A DNA stretch of 64,000 nt from positions 248,001 to 312,000 of the forward strand of contig NZ_WMEU01000002.1 of the NCBI RefSeq assembly GCF_009856295.1, written 5' to 3'. A program made the translations under genes and the position numbers. Source of the DNA: Pontibacillus yanchengensis (GTDB lineage: Bacteria > Bacillota > Bacilli > Bacillales > BH030062). Under the pieces are notes generated by a model, which searched no databases, was not told the origin of the DNA, and worked only from the letters and a program-made list of their open reading frames with translations. This document shows positions 1-10,181 of the stretch, in pieces. How positions within the stretch are numbered: the first letter of the stretch is position 1; each line of letters begins with the position of its first letter.

Positions 1-248
1 TGTTAGACGTAGATGAAATTGTAACGATTTTATCTATTGATTTATTAGGAATTGTCGCGGATGATGATCAGGTTATCAAAGCATCTAACCATGGAGAGCC
101 GATTGCTTTTCAACCGAATACAAAAGCTTCATTAGCGTATCGTAATATTTCACGCCGTATCTTAGGCGAGTCTGTCCCACTTCTTTCTTTAGAAGAAGAA
201 AAAGGGATGTTTGCAAAGGTGAAACGGTTCTTTGGTATTCGTTCCTAA
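1..248 (+). CDS. minD: Septum site-determining protein MinD, C-terminal 81 residues (partial)
   Basis: The reading frame is open from base 3 and stops at a TAA ending at 248; the N-terminus lies outside the window. MinD is the membrane-bound ATPase that, with MinC, blocks division at the cell poles. Seen here is the C-terminal part of the ATPase fold (LGIVADDDQVIKASNHGEPI) and a final amphipathic helix, EKGMFAKVKRFFGIRS, which matches the membrane-targeting tail of Bacillus MinD. Its place directly before spoIVFA agrees with the conserved minCD-spoIVFAB order. A hairpin terminator follows at once, so spoIVFA is probably transcribed separately. Confidence 0.93.
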   Translation, partial: LDVDEIVTILSIDLLGIVADDDQVIKASNHGEPIAFQPNTKASLAYRNISRRILGESVPLLSLEEEKGMFAKVKRFFGIRS

Positions 249-259
249 TAATAAAAGTG

Positions 260-292
260 AAGTTCTGCTGGTTACCAGTAGAACTTTTTTTG
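260..292 (+). terminator. Rho-independent terminator after minD
   Basis: An 11-bp stem with one G-T pair (AGTTCTGCTGG at 261-271 with CCAGTAGAACT at 275-285) and a TTA loop is followed by a run of T. It lies 12 bases after the minD stop. Confidence 0.9.
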
Positions 293-338
293 TGTAGTGT
301 ACTATAAAATGTTGGCTTGTGTAACGTAATAAATATAG

Positions 339-568
339 AGGCGACGTCCAGCTCCAGCGCCCAGCGTCTAGTATACTTCCCTCGCTTACGTACGATAAGT
401 TAACATCGAATCACGCATGTTTTCGTGTTGCCTTTGTCTCCTACGAGGTTAGATGAAGTGCTGGAGTGATGGAGGTTCGATTAAAACCGCTGCACCGTGC
501 AGCAACATCGAACTAACCTACGTCGTGTAGGCCGCAGCATATACGTCGCTAAACGGGCGCCCTGAGCT
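339..568. repeat. Interspersed repeat family A, copy 1
   Basis: The minD-spoIVFA gap (249-667) is filled by a GC-richer element starting GAGGCGACGTCCAGCTCCAG and ending near ACGTCGCTAAACGGGCGC. The ends form an inverted repeat (GCGACGT with ACGTCGC). It carries internal palindromic blocks such as CCTACGTCGTGTAGG. Similar copies lie at 4968-5179 and 19456-19715. No reading frame is shared between copies, so it is treated as non-coding. Confidence 0.8.
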
Positions 569-667
569 TTTGTTCCTGTGGTGAAGTTTTTCTTGGGTGA
601 GTTTCATATCTTGTCCATTCTTCTCATAGACTTTTATAAAGTATGCAGAAAGAAATGAGGAGAGGCT

Positions 668-1453
668 ATGAACAAAGATGCACGCGATATTCGGAAATCA
701 ATTGCTCAACGGAAGAAACAACGGGAATTAGGAGGAGATCGAAATCGATCAACTTCTGTTCCTATTTCTCACATCCAAGAGGAAGAAAAGCATGGATATT
801 TACCTTTTTTCTCAGATGATGAAAAGCAGAGTGCAACCTCTCAGATCTTTTCCGCTTTTGTCTTTAAAGCAATCATAGCAGCGATATTATTTTTTTCCGT
901 AGCCATTGTGTATCGAGTCGACAGCCAATTATTCGAGACTCCAAAACAATGGGTCAATCAGGCTATTACACAGGAATTCCAATTTGCTTCTGTGAATAAA
1001 TGGTACCAAGAAAAATTTGGTGAACCATTCGCTTTTCTACCTCAAAACCCTACAAATAATGGGGGTAGTCAACCTGCAATGACGGAACAATTTGCTCTAC
1101 CGGTGAACGGAACAATAAGTGAATCATTTCAAAAAAATGGTCAGGGTATCGTGATATCTACAGATGATGCAGCTCAAGTTCACGCATCAGACGGAGGAAC
1201 CGTTGAGTTCGTAGGCAAAAAAGCAGAAACGGAAAATACCGTCATCATTCAGCATGCTGACGGAACTAAATCCTACTATGGTTTTTTGGAAAGTATGGAT
1301 GTCACACAATATGAACAAGTTACTCATGGTCAAGTCATTGGAACAACTTCTTCAACTACGGAAGGACAGGGAAAACCATTCTACTTCGCTATTCAACAAG
1401 GGAATCAGTTCGTAGATCCGATTAAGGTGATTCAAGTTGATGAGCAACCTTAA
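668..1453 (+). CDS. spoIVFA: Stage IV sporulation protein FA (SpoIVFA), degenerate LytM/M23 domain
   Basis: SpoIVFA holds the SpoIVFB protease and its inhibitor BofA together in the outer forespore membrane and so helps control pro-sigma-K cleavage. The 261-residue protein has a polar N-terminus, one membrane segment at about residues 60-80 (AFVFKAIIAAILFFSVAIVY), and a C-terminal M23-type peptidase fold at about 140-255 (VIISTDD-like strands, then HADGTKSYYGFL). The M23 zinc ligands are not all present, as expected for this non-catalytic family. The ATG at 668 follows a GAGGAGAGG Shine-Dalgarno site. The 3' end overlaps spoIVFB by 14 nt, which suggests coupled translation. Confidence 0.92.
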   Translation: MNKDARDIRKSIAQRKKQRELGGDRNRSTSVPISHIQEEEKHGYLPFFSDDEKQSATSQIFSAFVFKAIIAAILFFSVAIVYRVDSQLFETPKQWVNQAITQEFQFASVNKWYQEKFGEPFAFLPQNPTNNGGSQPAMTEQFALPVNGTISESFQKNGQGIVISTDDAAQVHASDGGTVEFVGKKAETENTVIIQHADGTKSYYGFLESMDVTQYEQVTHGQVIGTTSSTTEGQGKPFYFAIQQGNQFVDPIKVIQVDEQP

Positions 1454-2309
1454 TGTATTCCGTCACTTCCATGTCCATCCGGTCTTATGGGTAATGGTAG
1501 GGGTTGGAATCTTAACCGGTTCCTTTTTACAGCTTTTATCTATTTTCTTAATCGTGTTAGCGCATGAATTGGGTCATTACGGAATGGCCCTTTTTTTTCG
1601 CTGGCGCATTCGAACAGTTATGCTATGGCCGTTTGGAGGTGTGATGGAAACGGATGAGCATCACACACGTCCATTTAAGGAAGAAGCTGCTGTTATTTTA
1701 GCGGGTCCATTTCAACATTTATGGATTTTTGGAGTTATTGCGATATTAGACGCTTCCTCTATTCTATCGAGTGGGTTAGTTGAGCTTCTATATACGTATA
1801 ATGTAGTTATTTTGTTGTTTAATTTATTGCCGATTTGGCCATTGGATGGTGGTAAGATAATGTTCTTACTTCTTTCTCATCATTTTCCTTTTGTCAAAGC
1901 TCAAGTATACTCGCTGTATTGTTCTTTAGTTTTATTAGTTGTTACTTTTGGGCTCAGCTTATTCTTCTTCCCTTTTTCGTTAAGTACGATTATGTTAGGT
2001 TGTTTTCTATTATGGGAAAATCGTCTAGAATGGAAACAACGACAGTATGCCTTTCTGCGTTATTTATTAAGAAGATATGAGGAGAAGCGTCTCCCGGTAA
2101 ATGCCATTCATTCCATACATGTTTCGGAAGACCTACCAATCAATCAAATTTTTAAACAGTTTAAGCGAGGGACGCATCATCAAATCTTTGTAAATTTTAA
2201 AAATAACAAGCGAGCGATTATCGATGAAGGAGAGTGTTTATACTACTATTTCACGCTAAAACAATCTTCCGCATCGGCAAAAGAACTTGCAGATTGGTGT
2301 GCAACATAA
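1440..2309 (+). CDS. spoIVFB: Stage IV sporulation protein FB, M50 intramembrane metalloprotease
   Basis: This intramembrane zinc protease cleaves pro-sigma-K in the mother cell. Visible are the HELGH zinc motif at residues 42-46, the third ligand in WPLDGGKI (Asp136), several hydrophobic segments over residues 15-200, and a C-terminal CBS-like region (about 210-289). The length of 289 residues fits the family. The ATG at 1440 is preferred; a TTG three bases upstream is in frame and cannot be excluded. The start lies inside the end of spoIVFA, so the two are probably translationally coupled. BofC, the other member of this pathway, is encoded at 14071-14619. Confidence 0.95.
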   Translation: MSNLNVFRHFHVHPVLWVMVGVGILTGSFLQLLSIFLIVLAHELGHYGMALFFRWRIRTVMLWPFGGVMETDEHHTRPFKEEAAVILAGPFQHLWIFGVIAILDASSILSSGLVELLYTYNVVILLFNLLPIWPLDGGKIMFLLLSHHFPFVKAQVYSLYCSLVLLVVTFGLSLFFFPFSLSTIMLGCFLLWENRLEWKQRQYAFLRYLLRRYEEKRLPVNAIHSIHVSEDLPINQIFKQFKRGTHHQIFVNFKNNKRAIIDEGECLYYYFTLKQSSASAKELADWCAT

Positions 2310-2323
2310 AGCGAGGCTAGAGC

Positions 2324-3793
2324 ATGAAACGTATATACTTACAAACCATACCAACTGAAGAATGGGGAGTGGTGATGGAAGGGAATTCTATTGACCAGGT
2401 AGTTGTGGAACGGCCTGACGCCAAAAGCTTAGTAGGAAATTTATATAAAGCACGCATCGTTAATATTGAAACAAGTCTTCAGGCTGCCTTTGTAGATTTT
2501 GGGCAGTCTAAACTTGGTTTCTTGAAGAAAAATGAGTGCCCTGGCTCAAGAAGGGATCCCTCTTTACCAATTGAAAAATTAGTCCATGAGGGACAAGCCA
2601 TTTGGGTACAAGTTACTAAGGATGCCTTTGATGAAAAAGGAGCTCAGCTTACTGCAAATATCACTCTTCCTGGGATGCATCTTGTTTATTTACCTTTTGG
2701 TAATTATCATGCTGTTTCGAAAAAGGTAGACGATGACAAGCGAAGTCGTCTAAAAGAATGGGCAAAAGCTAATACCACTGATCAGGAAGGGATTATTTTT
2801 CGCACAAGTTCCGCAGCTTTAGAGGGTCCTCAATTAATGGAGGAATTAAGGGCATTACAACAACAGTGGGCTATGCTACAAAATAAATATGATTCAAAGA
2901 AGCCGCCTGTTCTTGCGTGGGAAGATCGAGATATTCCACAACGATTACTTAGGCGCTATCCCGATCAAGCAGTGGAAGAAGTAGTTGTTGATGATACGAA
3001 GCTTGTAAAATTCATTCAGAAGCATTTTCCCCACCTGAAAGATAAATGTAGGTGGGCCAAGCAAATAGAAGAAGAGTTACCTGTAACGATACCGCAATTA
3101 ACAGAAACGATAGCTCAACCTCTTGTGAAACTAGAAGGGGGAGCTGAAATAAGAATTGATCAGACCGAAGCAATGGTAGTAGTTGATGTAAACACAGCTA
3201 AGAATACCAAGCGAGCGGATAAGAGTCGCTCTGTTGTCGGAACGAACCTACAAGCTGCAAAAGAAATAGCTAACCAATTGAAACTTCGTAACTTATCAGG
3301 GATGATAATCATTGATTTTATTGGGATGAGAAATGAAAAAGATCAACAACAAGTGCTCGAAAAACTTAAGAAATCATTGCACGATGATCCATTTAGAACG
3401 GAAGTGTACGGTTTCACGAAACTAGGGCTAGTGGAAATGACAAGAAAGAGAGAAGGACGCTCCCTTCTTTCAACGTTGACAGAAAGGTGTGACTCTTGCA
3501 GTGGAAATGGCTACGTACTATCAGTCATCTCCTATGCCTATCAGTTAGAGCGAGAACTACTATCGTATCAAAAGTATGATCAAGAAGTTATAGTAATGGA
3601 GGTTCGATCGGATGTAGCTCAAGCCTTTCATCAGAAAATTGATGTAGCTCAATTGAAATCTACTCTTTACAAAGACCTCTACTTCCTGAATAATAGGATA
3701 AGTGATGTGCCATATCGAATTCGTTTCATAGGAGACGAAGATACACTGCGAGAAAGAGACTTTTATCAAGAAGGCTCTATTGACAGGTTGTAG
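2324..3793 (+). CDS. rng: Ribonuclease G/E family endoribonuclease
   Basis: The 489-residue protein matches the catalytic half of RNase E/G, which cleaves single-stranded A/U-rich RNA from a 5'-monophosphate end. In order: an N-terminal RNase H-like segment, an S1 domain at about 35-120 (GNLYKARIVNIETSLQAAFV), the DNase I-like catalytic domain with the two metal-binding aspartates in VVVDVNTA and IIIDFIGM, and the Zn-link CDSC in RCDSCSGNGY. It lacks the long C-terminal scaffold of Gram-negative RNase E. The gene sits 14 nt after spoIVFB and ahead of the L21 leader. B. subtilis has no RNase E/G, so this is a notable addition to an otherwise conserved cluster. Confidence 0.93.
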   Translation: MKRIYLQTIPTEEWGVVMEGNSIDQVVVERPDAKSLVGNLYKARIVNIETSLQAAFVDFGQSKLGFLKKNECPGSRRDPSLPIEKLVHEGQAIWVQVTKDAFDEKGAQLTANITLPGMHLVYLPFGNYHAVSKKVDDDKRSRLKEWAKANTTDQEGIIFRTSSAALEGPQLMEELRALQQQWAMLQNKYDSKKPPVLAWEDRDIPQRLLRRYPDQAVEEVVVDDTKLVKFIQKHFPHLKDKCRWAKQIEEELPVTIPQLTETIAQPLVKLEGGAEIRIDQTEAMVVVDVNTAKNTKRADKSRSVVGTNLQAAKEIANQLKLRNLSGMIIIDFIGMRNEKDQQQVLEKLKKSLHDDPFRTEVYGFTKLGLVEMTRKREGRSLLSTLTERCDSCSGNGYVLSVISYAYQLERELLSYQKYDQEVIVMEVRSDVAQAFHQKIDVAQLKSTLYKDLYFLNNRISDVPYRIRFIGDEDTLRERDFYQEGSIDRL

Positions 3794-3817
3794 TAAACAT
3801 GGTAACATCAATACGTT

Positions 3818-3900
3818 ATGTCTCGTAGCACCCGATGCTACAACCGCTCAAAACAGGTCTTAAAGCCATTGAGGCACCTGCATGGCGAGTCTGAGTAAAC
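3818..3900 (+). promoter_or_regulatory. Ribosomal protein L21 leader RNA
   Basis: The untranslated stretch before rplU can form a small hairpin (TAGCA/TGCTA at 3826-3840) and a second paired region built on GGTCTTAAAGCC and GAGGCACC. Position and sequence resemble the L21 leader known upstream of Bacillota rplU, where L21 is thought to control its own operon. The match is from memory of the family; a covariance-model search would settle it. Confidence 0.7.
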
Positions 3901-3914
3901 AAGGAGGTGCAAGT

Positions 3915-4223
3915 ATGTACGCAATTATTGAAACTGGCGGTAAACAACTGAAAGTAGAAGAAGGCCAATCCATCTACGTTGAGAAGGTAGATGCGGCTGA
4001 TGGTGAAAACGTAACGTTCGACAAGGTACTTGTAGTAGGTGGCGACGAAACAAAAGTAGGCGCTCCTTACGTTGATGGTGCAACTGTTACGGCTTCTGTT
4101 GATAAACAAGGTCGTCAACAAAAAATCACTGTTTTCAAATACAAGCCAAAGAAGAACTACAAGCGTAAACAAGGTCATCGTCAACCATATACAAAACTTA
4201 CTGTTGATAAAATCAACGCGTAA
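3915..4223 (+). CDS. rplU: 50S ribosomal protein L21
   Basis: Large-subunit protein that binds 23S rRNA. The 102-residue product starts [17 protein letters not shown], the diagnostic L21 N-terminus, and ends with the basic [17 protein letters not shown] segment. The frame stays open upstream, but the ATG at 3915 is 5 bases after an AGGAGGTGC Shine-Dalgarno site and matches the conserved start. It heads the rplU-prp-rpmA operon and is preceded by a likely L21 leader. Confidence 0.98.
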   Translation: MYAIIETGGKQLKVEEGQSIYVEKVDAADGENVTFDKVLVVGGDETKVGAPYVDGATVTASVDKQGRQQKITVFKYKPKKNYKRKQGHRQPYTKLTVDKINA

Positions 4224-4237
4224 GCTTTGGAAAATCG

Positions 4238-4570
4238 ATGATACAAGTGCTTGTAACTCGTAACCCACAATCTCAAATTGTTGATTTTGAAATAAGTGGA
4301 CATGCTGAAAGTGGCCCTTATGGCTATGATTTAGTATGTGCTGCTGTTTCAGCTGTCTCATTTGGGGCAGTAAATTCAGTAATGGAGCTTTGTGCATTTG
4401 AACCCATCATCGAGCAAGGTGGAGAGGGTGGGTATCTGAGAGTCGAACTCCCAGAAAACCTGTCACCTGCAACATTTGACAAAGCAAATGTGCTGCTTGA
4501 AGGGATGATGGTCTCGTTGAAAACCATTGAACATGATTATAGTGAATATATAAAAATTTCTGAACTATAA
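4238..4570 (+). CDS. prp: Ribosomal-processing cysteine protease Prp (YsxB)
   Basis: Prp removes the N-terminal extension of ribosomal protein L27, a step needed for ribosome assembly in Bacillota. The 110-residue protein has the conserved dyad, His22 (SGHAESG) and Cys34 (YDLVCAAVS), in the family's usual positions. It lies between its pathway partners rplU and rpmA, 14 nt after rplU and 14 nt before rpmA, as in other members of the phylum. Its substrate site is visible in the L27 gene just downstream. Confidence 0.95.
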   Translation: MIQVLVTRNPQSQIVDFEISGHAESGPYGYDLVCAAVSAVSFGAVNSVMELCAFEPIIEQGGEGGYLRVELPENLSPATFDKANVLLEGMMVSLKTIEHDYSEYIKISEL

Positions 4571-4584
4571 GGAGGTGCAGCCCA

Positions 4585-4875
4585 ATGCTACGTCTTGACT
4601 TACAGTTTTTCGCCCAGAAAAAGGGTGTAGGTAGTACTAAGAACGGTCGTGACTCAATTTCTAAGCGTCTTGGAGCTAAACGCGCAGATGGTCAAATTGC
4701 TACAGCTGGTTCAATTCTTTACCGTCAACGCGGTACAAAAGTTTACCCAGGTGAGAACGTTGGAATCGGCGGAGATGACACACTTTTCTCTAAAATTGAT
4801 GGTGTTGTTAAATTCGAACGCTACGGACGTAACCGTAAAAAGGTTAGCGTTTACCCAGTAGCACAAGAAGCGTAA
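4585..4875 (+). CDS. rpmA: 50S ribosomal protein L27 with cleavable N-terminal extension
   Basis: L27 reaches into the peptidyl transferase centre. The 96-residue product begins [17 protein letters not shown]. The LQFFA block just before QKKG is the extension cut by Prp, and the mature protein would start near [14 protein letters not shown]. The ATG at 4585 follows AAGGAGGTGC. A strong terminator follows, so the operon rplU-prp-rpmA ends here. Confidence 0.98.
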   Translation: MLRLDLQFFAQKKGVGSTKNGRDSISKRLGAKRADGQIATAGSILYRQRGTKVYPGENVGIGGDDTLFSKIDGVVKFERYGRNRKKVSVYPVAQEA

Positions 4876-4883
4876 ACGTTACA

Positions 4884-4914
4884 AAACTCTAACCTTCGGG
4901 TTAGAGTTTTTTTA
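4884..4914 (+). terminator. Rho-independent terminator after rpmA
   Basis: AACTCTAACC and GGTTAGAGTT pair around a TTCG tetraloop and run into seven T. Confidence 0.95.
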
Positions 4915-4967
4915 TACACAAATTTATAAAAATTGTTTGCAGCTGAATAAATTAATATGTATGAGAT

Positions 4968-5179
4968 GCCACGTCCAGCTCCAGCGCCCAGACTAGCAAA
5001 CTTCCTGTACCTCCTTACGATAAGTCAACATCAGACGCTTGCGCTCTCCTTGTTTCCTTTCGGCCTATACGACGTAGGTTGGTTCGATGTTGCTGCGTGA
5101 GGCAGCGGTTTTAATCAAACTTCCTATTACGCATTTTTAGGACAGTTTTTACGTCGCTAAACGGGCGCTTGCGCCTTTG
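4968..5179. repeat. Interspersed repeat family A, copy 2
   Basis: This element in the rpmA-spo0B gap shares CACGTCCAGCTCCAGCGCCC at its left end and TTACGTCGCTAAACGGGCGC at its right end with the copy at 339-568. The middle is partly inverted relative to copy 1: the block GTTGGTTCGATGTTGCTGCG here is the reverse complement of a motif there. Confidence 0.75.
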
Positions 5180-5198
5180 TTTATAAGCAATTCTAAAG

Positions 5199-5232
5199 AA
5201 GAGAGAGGTTGTCAGGTCATCCTCTCTTTTTT
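5199..5232 (+). terminator. Hairpin terminator before spo0B
   Basis: AGAGAGG at 5202-5208 pairs with CCTCTCT at 5221-5227, followed by a T run. It lies between repeat family A copy 2 and the spo0B promoter region. Confidence 0.7.
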
Positions 5233-5249
5233 CATTCTTTCCGCTACTC

Positions 5250-5277
5250 TTGAAGTCTGCTATACTTTTACTATTAT
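5250..5277 (+). promoter_or_regulatory. Possible sigma-A promoter for spo0B-obg
   Basis: TTGAAG at 5250 and TATTAT at 5272 are separated by 16 bases and lie 17 bases before the spo0B start. That spacing would give a very short leader, so this is only a candidate. Confidence 0.35.
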
Positions 5278-5293
5278 GGATAAAGGAGCGGGA

Positions 5294-7113
<1,820 letters not shown>

Positions 7114-7137
7114 ACTATTCAATAAGGAGGATCAGCA

Positions 7138-7587
7138 ATGGTCCAAAGAGATGAGCAATTTTATTTAGTAAGACACGATGTATTACCAGAGTCTATGCAA
7201 AAAACGTTGGAAGCCAAAGCTTTACTTGAGAGAGGGAAGGTAGATTCTGTTCATGAAGCTGTGCAAAAAGTGGATTTAAGCAGAAGTGCATTTTACAAAT
7301 ATCGTGATGCCGTATTCCCTTTCCAAGCTATGGTGAAGGAAAGAATGATTACGCTATTTTTTCATCTGGAAGATCGATCTGGAACCCTTTCTCATTTACT
7401 TGCGATGGTTGCGAAGTCTGGTTGTAATGTGTTAACCATACACCAGACGATTCCATTGCAAGGAAAGGCGAACGTAACGCTTTCTTTAAATACGTCAGGT
7501 ATGACTCAATCCATTGAACAAATGATTCAAGACTTTAAACGACTTGATTTTATCGATCGAGTTGAAATTTTGAGTAGTGGAGCTTAG
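7138..7587 (+). CDS. pheB: ACT domain protein PheB (UPF0735)
   Basis: Small 149-residue protein with an N-terminal helix-turn-helix-like region (about 25-60; [20 protein letters not shown]) and a C-terminal ACT domain (about 70-147; [20 protein letters not shown]). It is named PheB from its place before pheA, but its biochemical role is not established; it is not a chorismate mutase by sequence. An AAGGAGG Shine-Dalgarno site precedes the ATG, and pheA follows after 15 nt. Confidence 0.92.
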   Translation: MVQRDEQFYLVRHDVLPESMQKTLEAKALLERGKVDSVHEAVQKVDLSRSAFYKYRDAVFPFQAMVKERMITLFFHLEDRSGTLSHLLAMVAKSGCNVLTIHQTIPLQGKANVTLSLNTSGMTQSIEQMIQDFKRLDFIDRVEILSSGA

Positions 7588-7602
7588 TAGGGGGAAAAGA
7601 AA

Positions 7603-8487
7603 TTGTCAACTGTAGGCTATCTAGGACCAAAAGGAACCTTTACCAATGTTGCTGTGGATGCCATATTTGATTCCGTAGACACAAAAGGATATCGCACGAT
7701 ACCGGAGTGTTTAGATGCTGTAAATAATGGTGAGGTAGCGTTAGCTGTTGTCCCGATGGAGAATGCAATTGAAGGGACGGTTCATCTTACTGTTGATTAT
7801 TTAATTCATCAAGTAGAAGTGCCAATCATTGCGGAAGTGGTGATTCCAATTGAACAGCATTTACTCGTACGCCCAGATTTTACCGGAGACTTAAAAGATA
7901 TTGAAATCATCCACTCTCATACACAAGCAATTGCCCAGTGCCACCAATTTATTCATAAGGAAATGAATAATGCAGAGATAGAATACACTTCATCCACCGG
8001 TGAAGCTGCTTCGATTGTGCAACAGAAAAAAGGTGCACACGCTGCAATAGGAAATATCCTGTCAGCCCAAGAATATGGTCTGAAGGTGTTAAACACATCG
8101 ATTCACGATTATGAAAACAATCATACTCGCTTCGCAGTCTTGCAAAAAAACCAAAAACCAATCCAGATGAAGGAATTAACAGCCAACACATACAAAACGA
8201 CCATTATGGTTACGTTGCCTAGTGACTATTCTGGTGCCCTTCATCAAGTATTATCAGCTTTCGCATGGAGAAAAATGAACTTATCCAAGATTGAATCAAG
8301 GCCAATGAAAACAGGGCTAGGGAATTACTTCTTTATTATTGATGTTAATCAGCCTTATGACGCTGTATTGTTCCCAGCAGTTCAAGCAGAACTAGCTGCA
8401 TTAGGATGTCAGATTAAAGTGCTTGGTACGTATCCTTGCTTTCATGTAGATGCTCCAAGCTTATCTACAGAAAAAACAGCAGATTAG
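7603..8487 (+). CDS. pheA: Prephenate dehydratase
   Basis: Converts prephenate to phenylpyruvate in phenylalanine synthesis. The 294-residue protein begins GYLGPKGTFTNVA, carries the catalytic TRF motif in NNHTRFAVL, and ends with a regulatory ACT domain (from about 195) containing the ESRPMKTGLGNYFF phenylalanine-binding motif. The start is TTG at 7603, preceded by AGGGGGAAAAG. A terminator follows at 8549. In B. subtilis the next genes are nad genes and safA; here safA follows directly. Confidence 0.96.
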   Translation: MSTVGYLGPKGTFTNVAVDAIFDSVDTKGYRTIPECLDAVNNGEVALAVVPMENAIEGTVHLTVDYLIHQVEVPIIAEVVIPIEQHLLVRPDFTGDLKDIEIIHSHTQAIAQCHQFIHKEMNNAEIEYTSSTGEAASIVQQKKGAHAAIGNILSAQEYGLKVLNTSIHDYENNHTRFAVLQKNQKPIQMKELTANTYKTTIMVTLPSDYSGALHQVLSAFAWRKMNLSKIESRPMKTGLGNYFFIIDVNQPYDAVLFPAVQAELAALGCQIKVLGTYPCFHVDAPSLSTEKTAD

Positions 8488-8548
8488 AGAAGAAGTTAGT
8501 ATTTCCAGTGGATGGTATGATTAACAGCATATCAAATAAATTGAACCC

Positions 8549-8579
8549 CAAGCGTCTAGGATTTCCCTAGGCGCTTTTT
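8549..8579 (+). terminator. Rho-independent terminator after pheA
   Basis: AGCGTCTAGG and CCTAGGCGCT pair around ATTTC and run into TTTTT. Confidence 0.9.
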
Positions 8580-8592
8580 CTATTTTTACTCA

Positions 8593-8620
8593 AATTATCT
8601 CGAATCCAACTCTATGTCTC
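8593..8620. repeat. Partial copy of palindromic repeat family P
   Basis: Only the left arm, AAATTATCTCGAATCCAAC, matches the family found complete at 13012-13040 and 61875-61909. A separate perfect inverted repeat, CAACCTT/AAGGTTG, lies at 8672-8688 before safA and could mark a regulatory site. Confidence 0.4.
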
Positions 8621-8766
8621 TTGCGATGTAGTACTGTTTTTTTTATTGGAAAAAAATTTAGGCTTTTTCATCAACCTTTTTAAGGTTGTCGCATATGTTG
8701 TAATGAGTTTATCTGTTATTTACTAATTGCCATGATTCAAATAACAGAAAGAAGGGAGTAACAGCG

Positions 8767-10179
8767 GTGAAAATACATGTTGTTCAAAAAGGAGATACAC
8801 TGTGGAAAATCGCTAAGAAATATGGTGTTAATTTTGAAGAAGTAAAGGCGATGAATACTCAGTTAAGTAATCCAGATATGATTATGCCGGGTATGAAGAT
8901 AAAAGTGCCTTCCAATTCAAAGCCTGTGAAGAAGGAACAACCGATGTCTAAGTATCCATCAGAACACCCTTATAAAGATGAATCACCGAAACCTATTCCT
9001 GTCATTCAAGAGGAAAAAAAGCCTAAGGAGATGCCTAAAAAGGAAATGCCTAAAAAAGAAATGCCTAAAAAAGAAATGCCAAAACCAAAAGAAATGCCTA
9101 AGAAAGAAATGCCAAAACCCAAGGAAATGCCTGTAAAGCCTGCCGTTCAGGAAAAGCCCATGATGCCAATGCAGCAACCGCCTATTAATATGCCGATCCA
9201 AATGCAATTCCCAACAATGGAACAAGAAATGCAAAATTATTATACAACTGTCAATATACCTCAAATGCCTCAATATCAGGCGCCAAAAAAGGAAAAGAAA
9301 AAGGATGTAAAACCAGCAAAAACAAAAGAAGTCAAGTCGGAACCACAACAACCACAACAACCACAACAACCACAACAACAACAGATGTATTATCCAATGA
9401 TGTATATGCACTGCCCGCCAGGGTATTATCCGTGTCAAGTTCATCCTTGTATGACCGTGCCACATATCCCAATGCAATATAGTTACGAATGGATGCCTCA
9501 GCAAGTAAGCCCAGCTATGCAAGGTGGTATGGATGATTATATGATGGAATCGTCAGATATGGATATGCCGCAAATGCCGCAAATGCCGCAAATGCCAGGT
9601 CAATATGGTGGGGATGATTGCGGCTGTGATGATGGTTATAGTAGTTCTTATGGAGATATGCAACAGGGTGGTTATGGAATGCCAATGCAAGGCTATGGCA
9701 TGCCTCAAGGCTATGGCATGCCGCAACAAGGCGGAATGCCACAACAGGGCGGAATGCCGCAACAAGGCGGAATGCCACAACAGGGCGGAATGCCGCAACA
9801 AGGCGGAATGCCACAACAGGGCGGAATGCCACAACAAGGCGGAATGCCGCAACAGGGTGGAATGCCGCAACAAGGCGGAATGCCACAACAGGGCGGAATG
9901 CCACAACAAGGCGGAATGCCGCAACAGGGTGGAATGCCACAACAGGGCGGAATGCCGCAACAGGGTGGAATGCCACAACAAGGCGGAATGCCGCAACAGG
10001 GTGGAATGCCACAACAAGGCGGAATGCCGCAACAGGGTGGAATGCCACAACAAGGTGGGATGTTCCAACCAGGTTCAGGTATGATGTCGGGAGAAGATTA
10101 TCCAATGCCATTTATGGGTCCAGGTGGGACTCAGCCTTTCGGATCGTTTGAAATGCCACGCTTTGATGATGAGGAATAA
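8767..10179 (+). CDS. safA: SafA-like spore coat/cortex morphogenetic protein with LysM and hexapeptide repeats
   Basis: SafA directs inner coat assembly at the cortex-coat boundary. The 470-residue product has an N-terminal LysM domain (2-46; [17 protein letters not shown]), a Lys/Pro/Met-rich stretch of KKEMP and KPKEMP repeats (about 85-125), a PQQPQQ run, a Met/Cys/Pro/His-rich centre ([17 protein letters not shown]), and eighteen perfect GGMPQQ units (residues 322-429) before a short acidic tail. LysM plus a Met/Pro/Gln-rich C-terminus and a position after pheA fit SafA; the hexapeptide array is much longer than I would expect. The start is GTG at 8767 after GAAGGGAG. Confidence 0.85.
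   Translation: MKIHVVQKGDTLWKIAKKYGVNFEEVKAMNTQLSNPDMIMPGMKIKVPSNSKPVKKEQPMSKYPSEHPYKDESPKPIPVIQEEKKPKEMPKKEMPKKEMPKKEMPKPKEMPKKEMPKPKEMPVKPAVQEKPMMPMQQPPINMPIQMQFPTMEQEMQNYYTTVNIPQMPQYQAPKKEKKKDVKPAKTKEVKSEPQQPQQPQQPQQQQMYYPMMYMHCPPGYYPCQVHPCMTVPHIPMQYSYEWMPQQVSPAMQGGMDDYMMESSDMDMPQMPQMPQMPGQYGGDDCGCDDGYSSSYGDMQQGGYGMPMQGYGMPQGYGMPQQGGMPQQGGMPQQGGMPQQGGMPQQGGMPQQGGMPQQGGMPQQGGMPQQGGMPQQGGMPQQGGMPQQGGMPQQGGMPQQGGMPQQGGMPQQGGMPQQGGMPQQGGMPQQGGMFQPGSGMMSGEDYPMPFMGPGGTQPFGSFEMPRFDDEE
9730..10071 (+). repeat. 18-bp tandem repeat array inside safA
   Basis: Eighteen in-frame 18-bp units, each GGN-GGA-ATG-CCR-CAA-CAR, encode GGMPQQ; a nineteenth degenerate unit reads GGMFQP. Units differ only at synonymous third positions (GGC or GGT, CCA or CCG, CAA or CAG), as expected for expansion by slippage or unequal crossover. 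The array produces long open frames in other phases and on the other strand that have no other support. Confidence 0.95.
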
Positions 10180-10181
10180 TT

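Noticed and set aside
9730..10071. Tandem array considered as a CRISPR
   Set aside because: The units are contiguous, in frame with a coat-protein gene, and have no unique spacers.
9515..10111. Long open frames antisense to and in other phases of the safA repeat array
   Set aside because: They arise from the 18-bp period, which keeps every frame free of stops; they have repetitive low-complexity products and no ribosome-binding sites.
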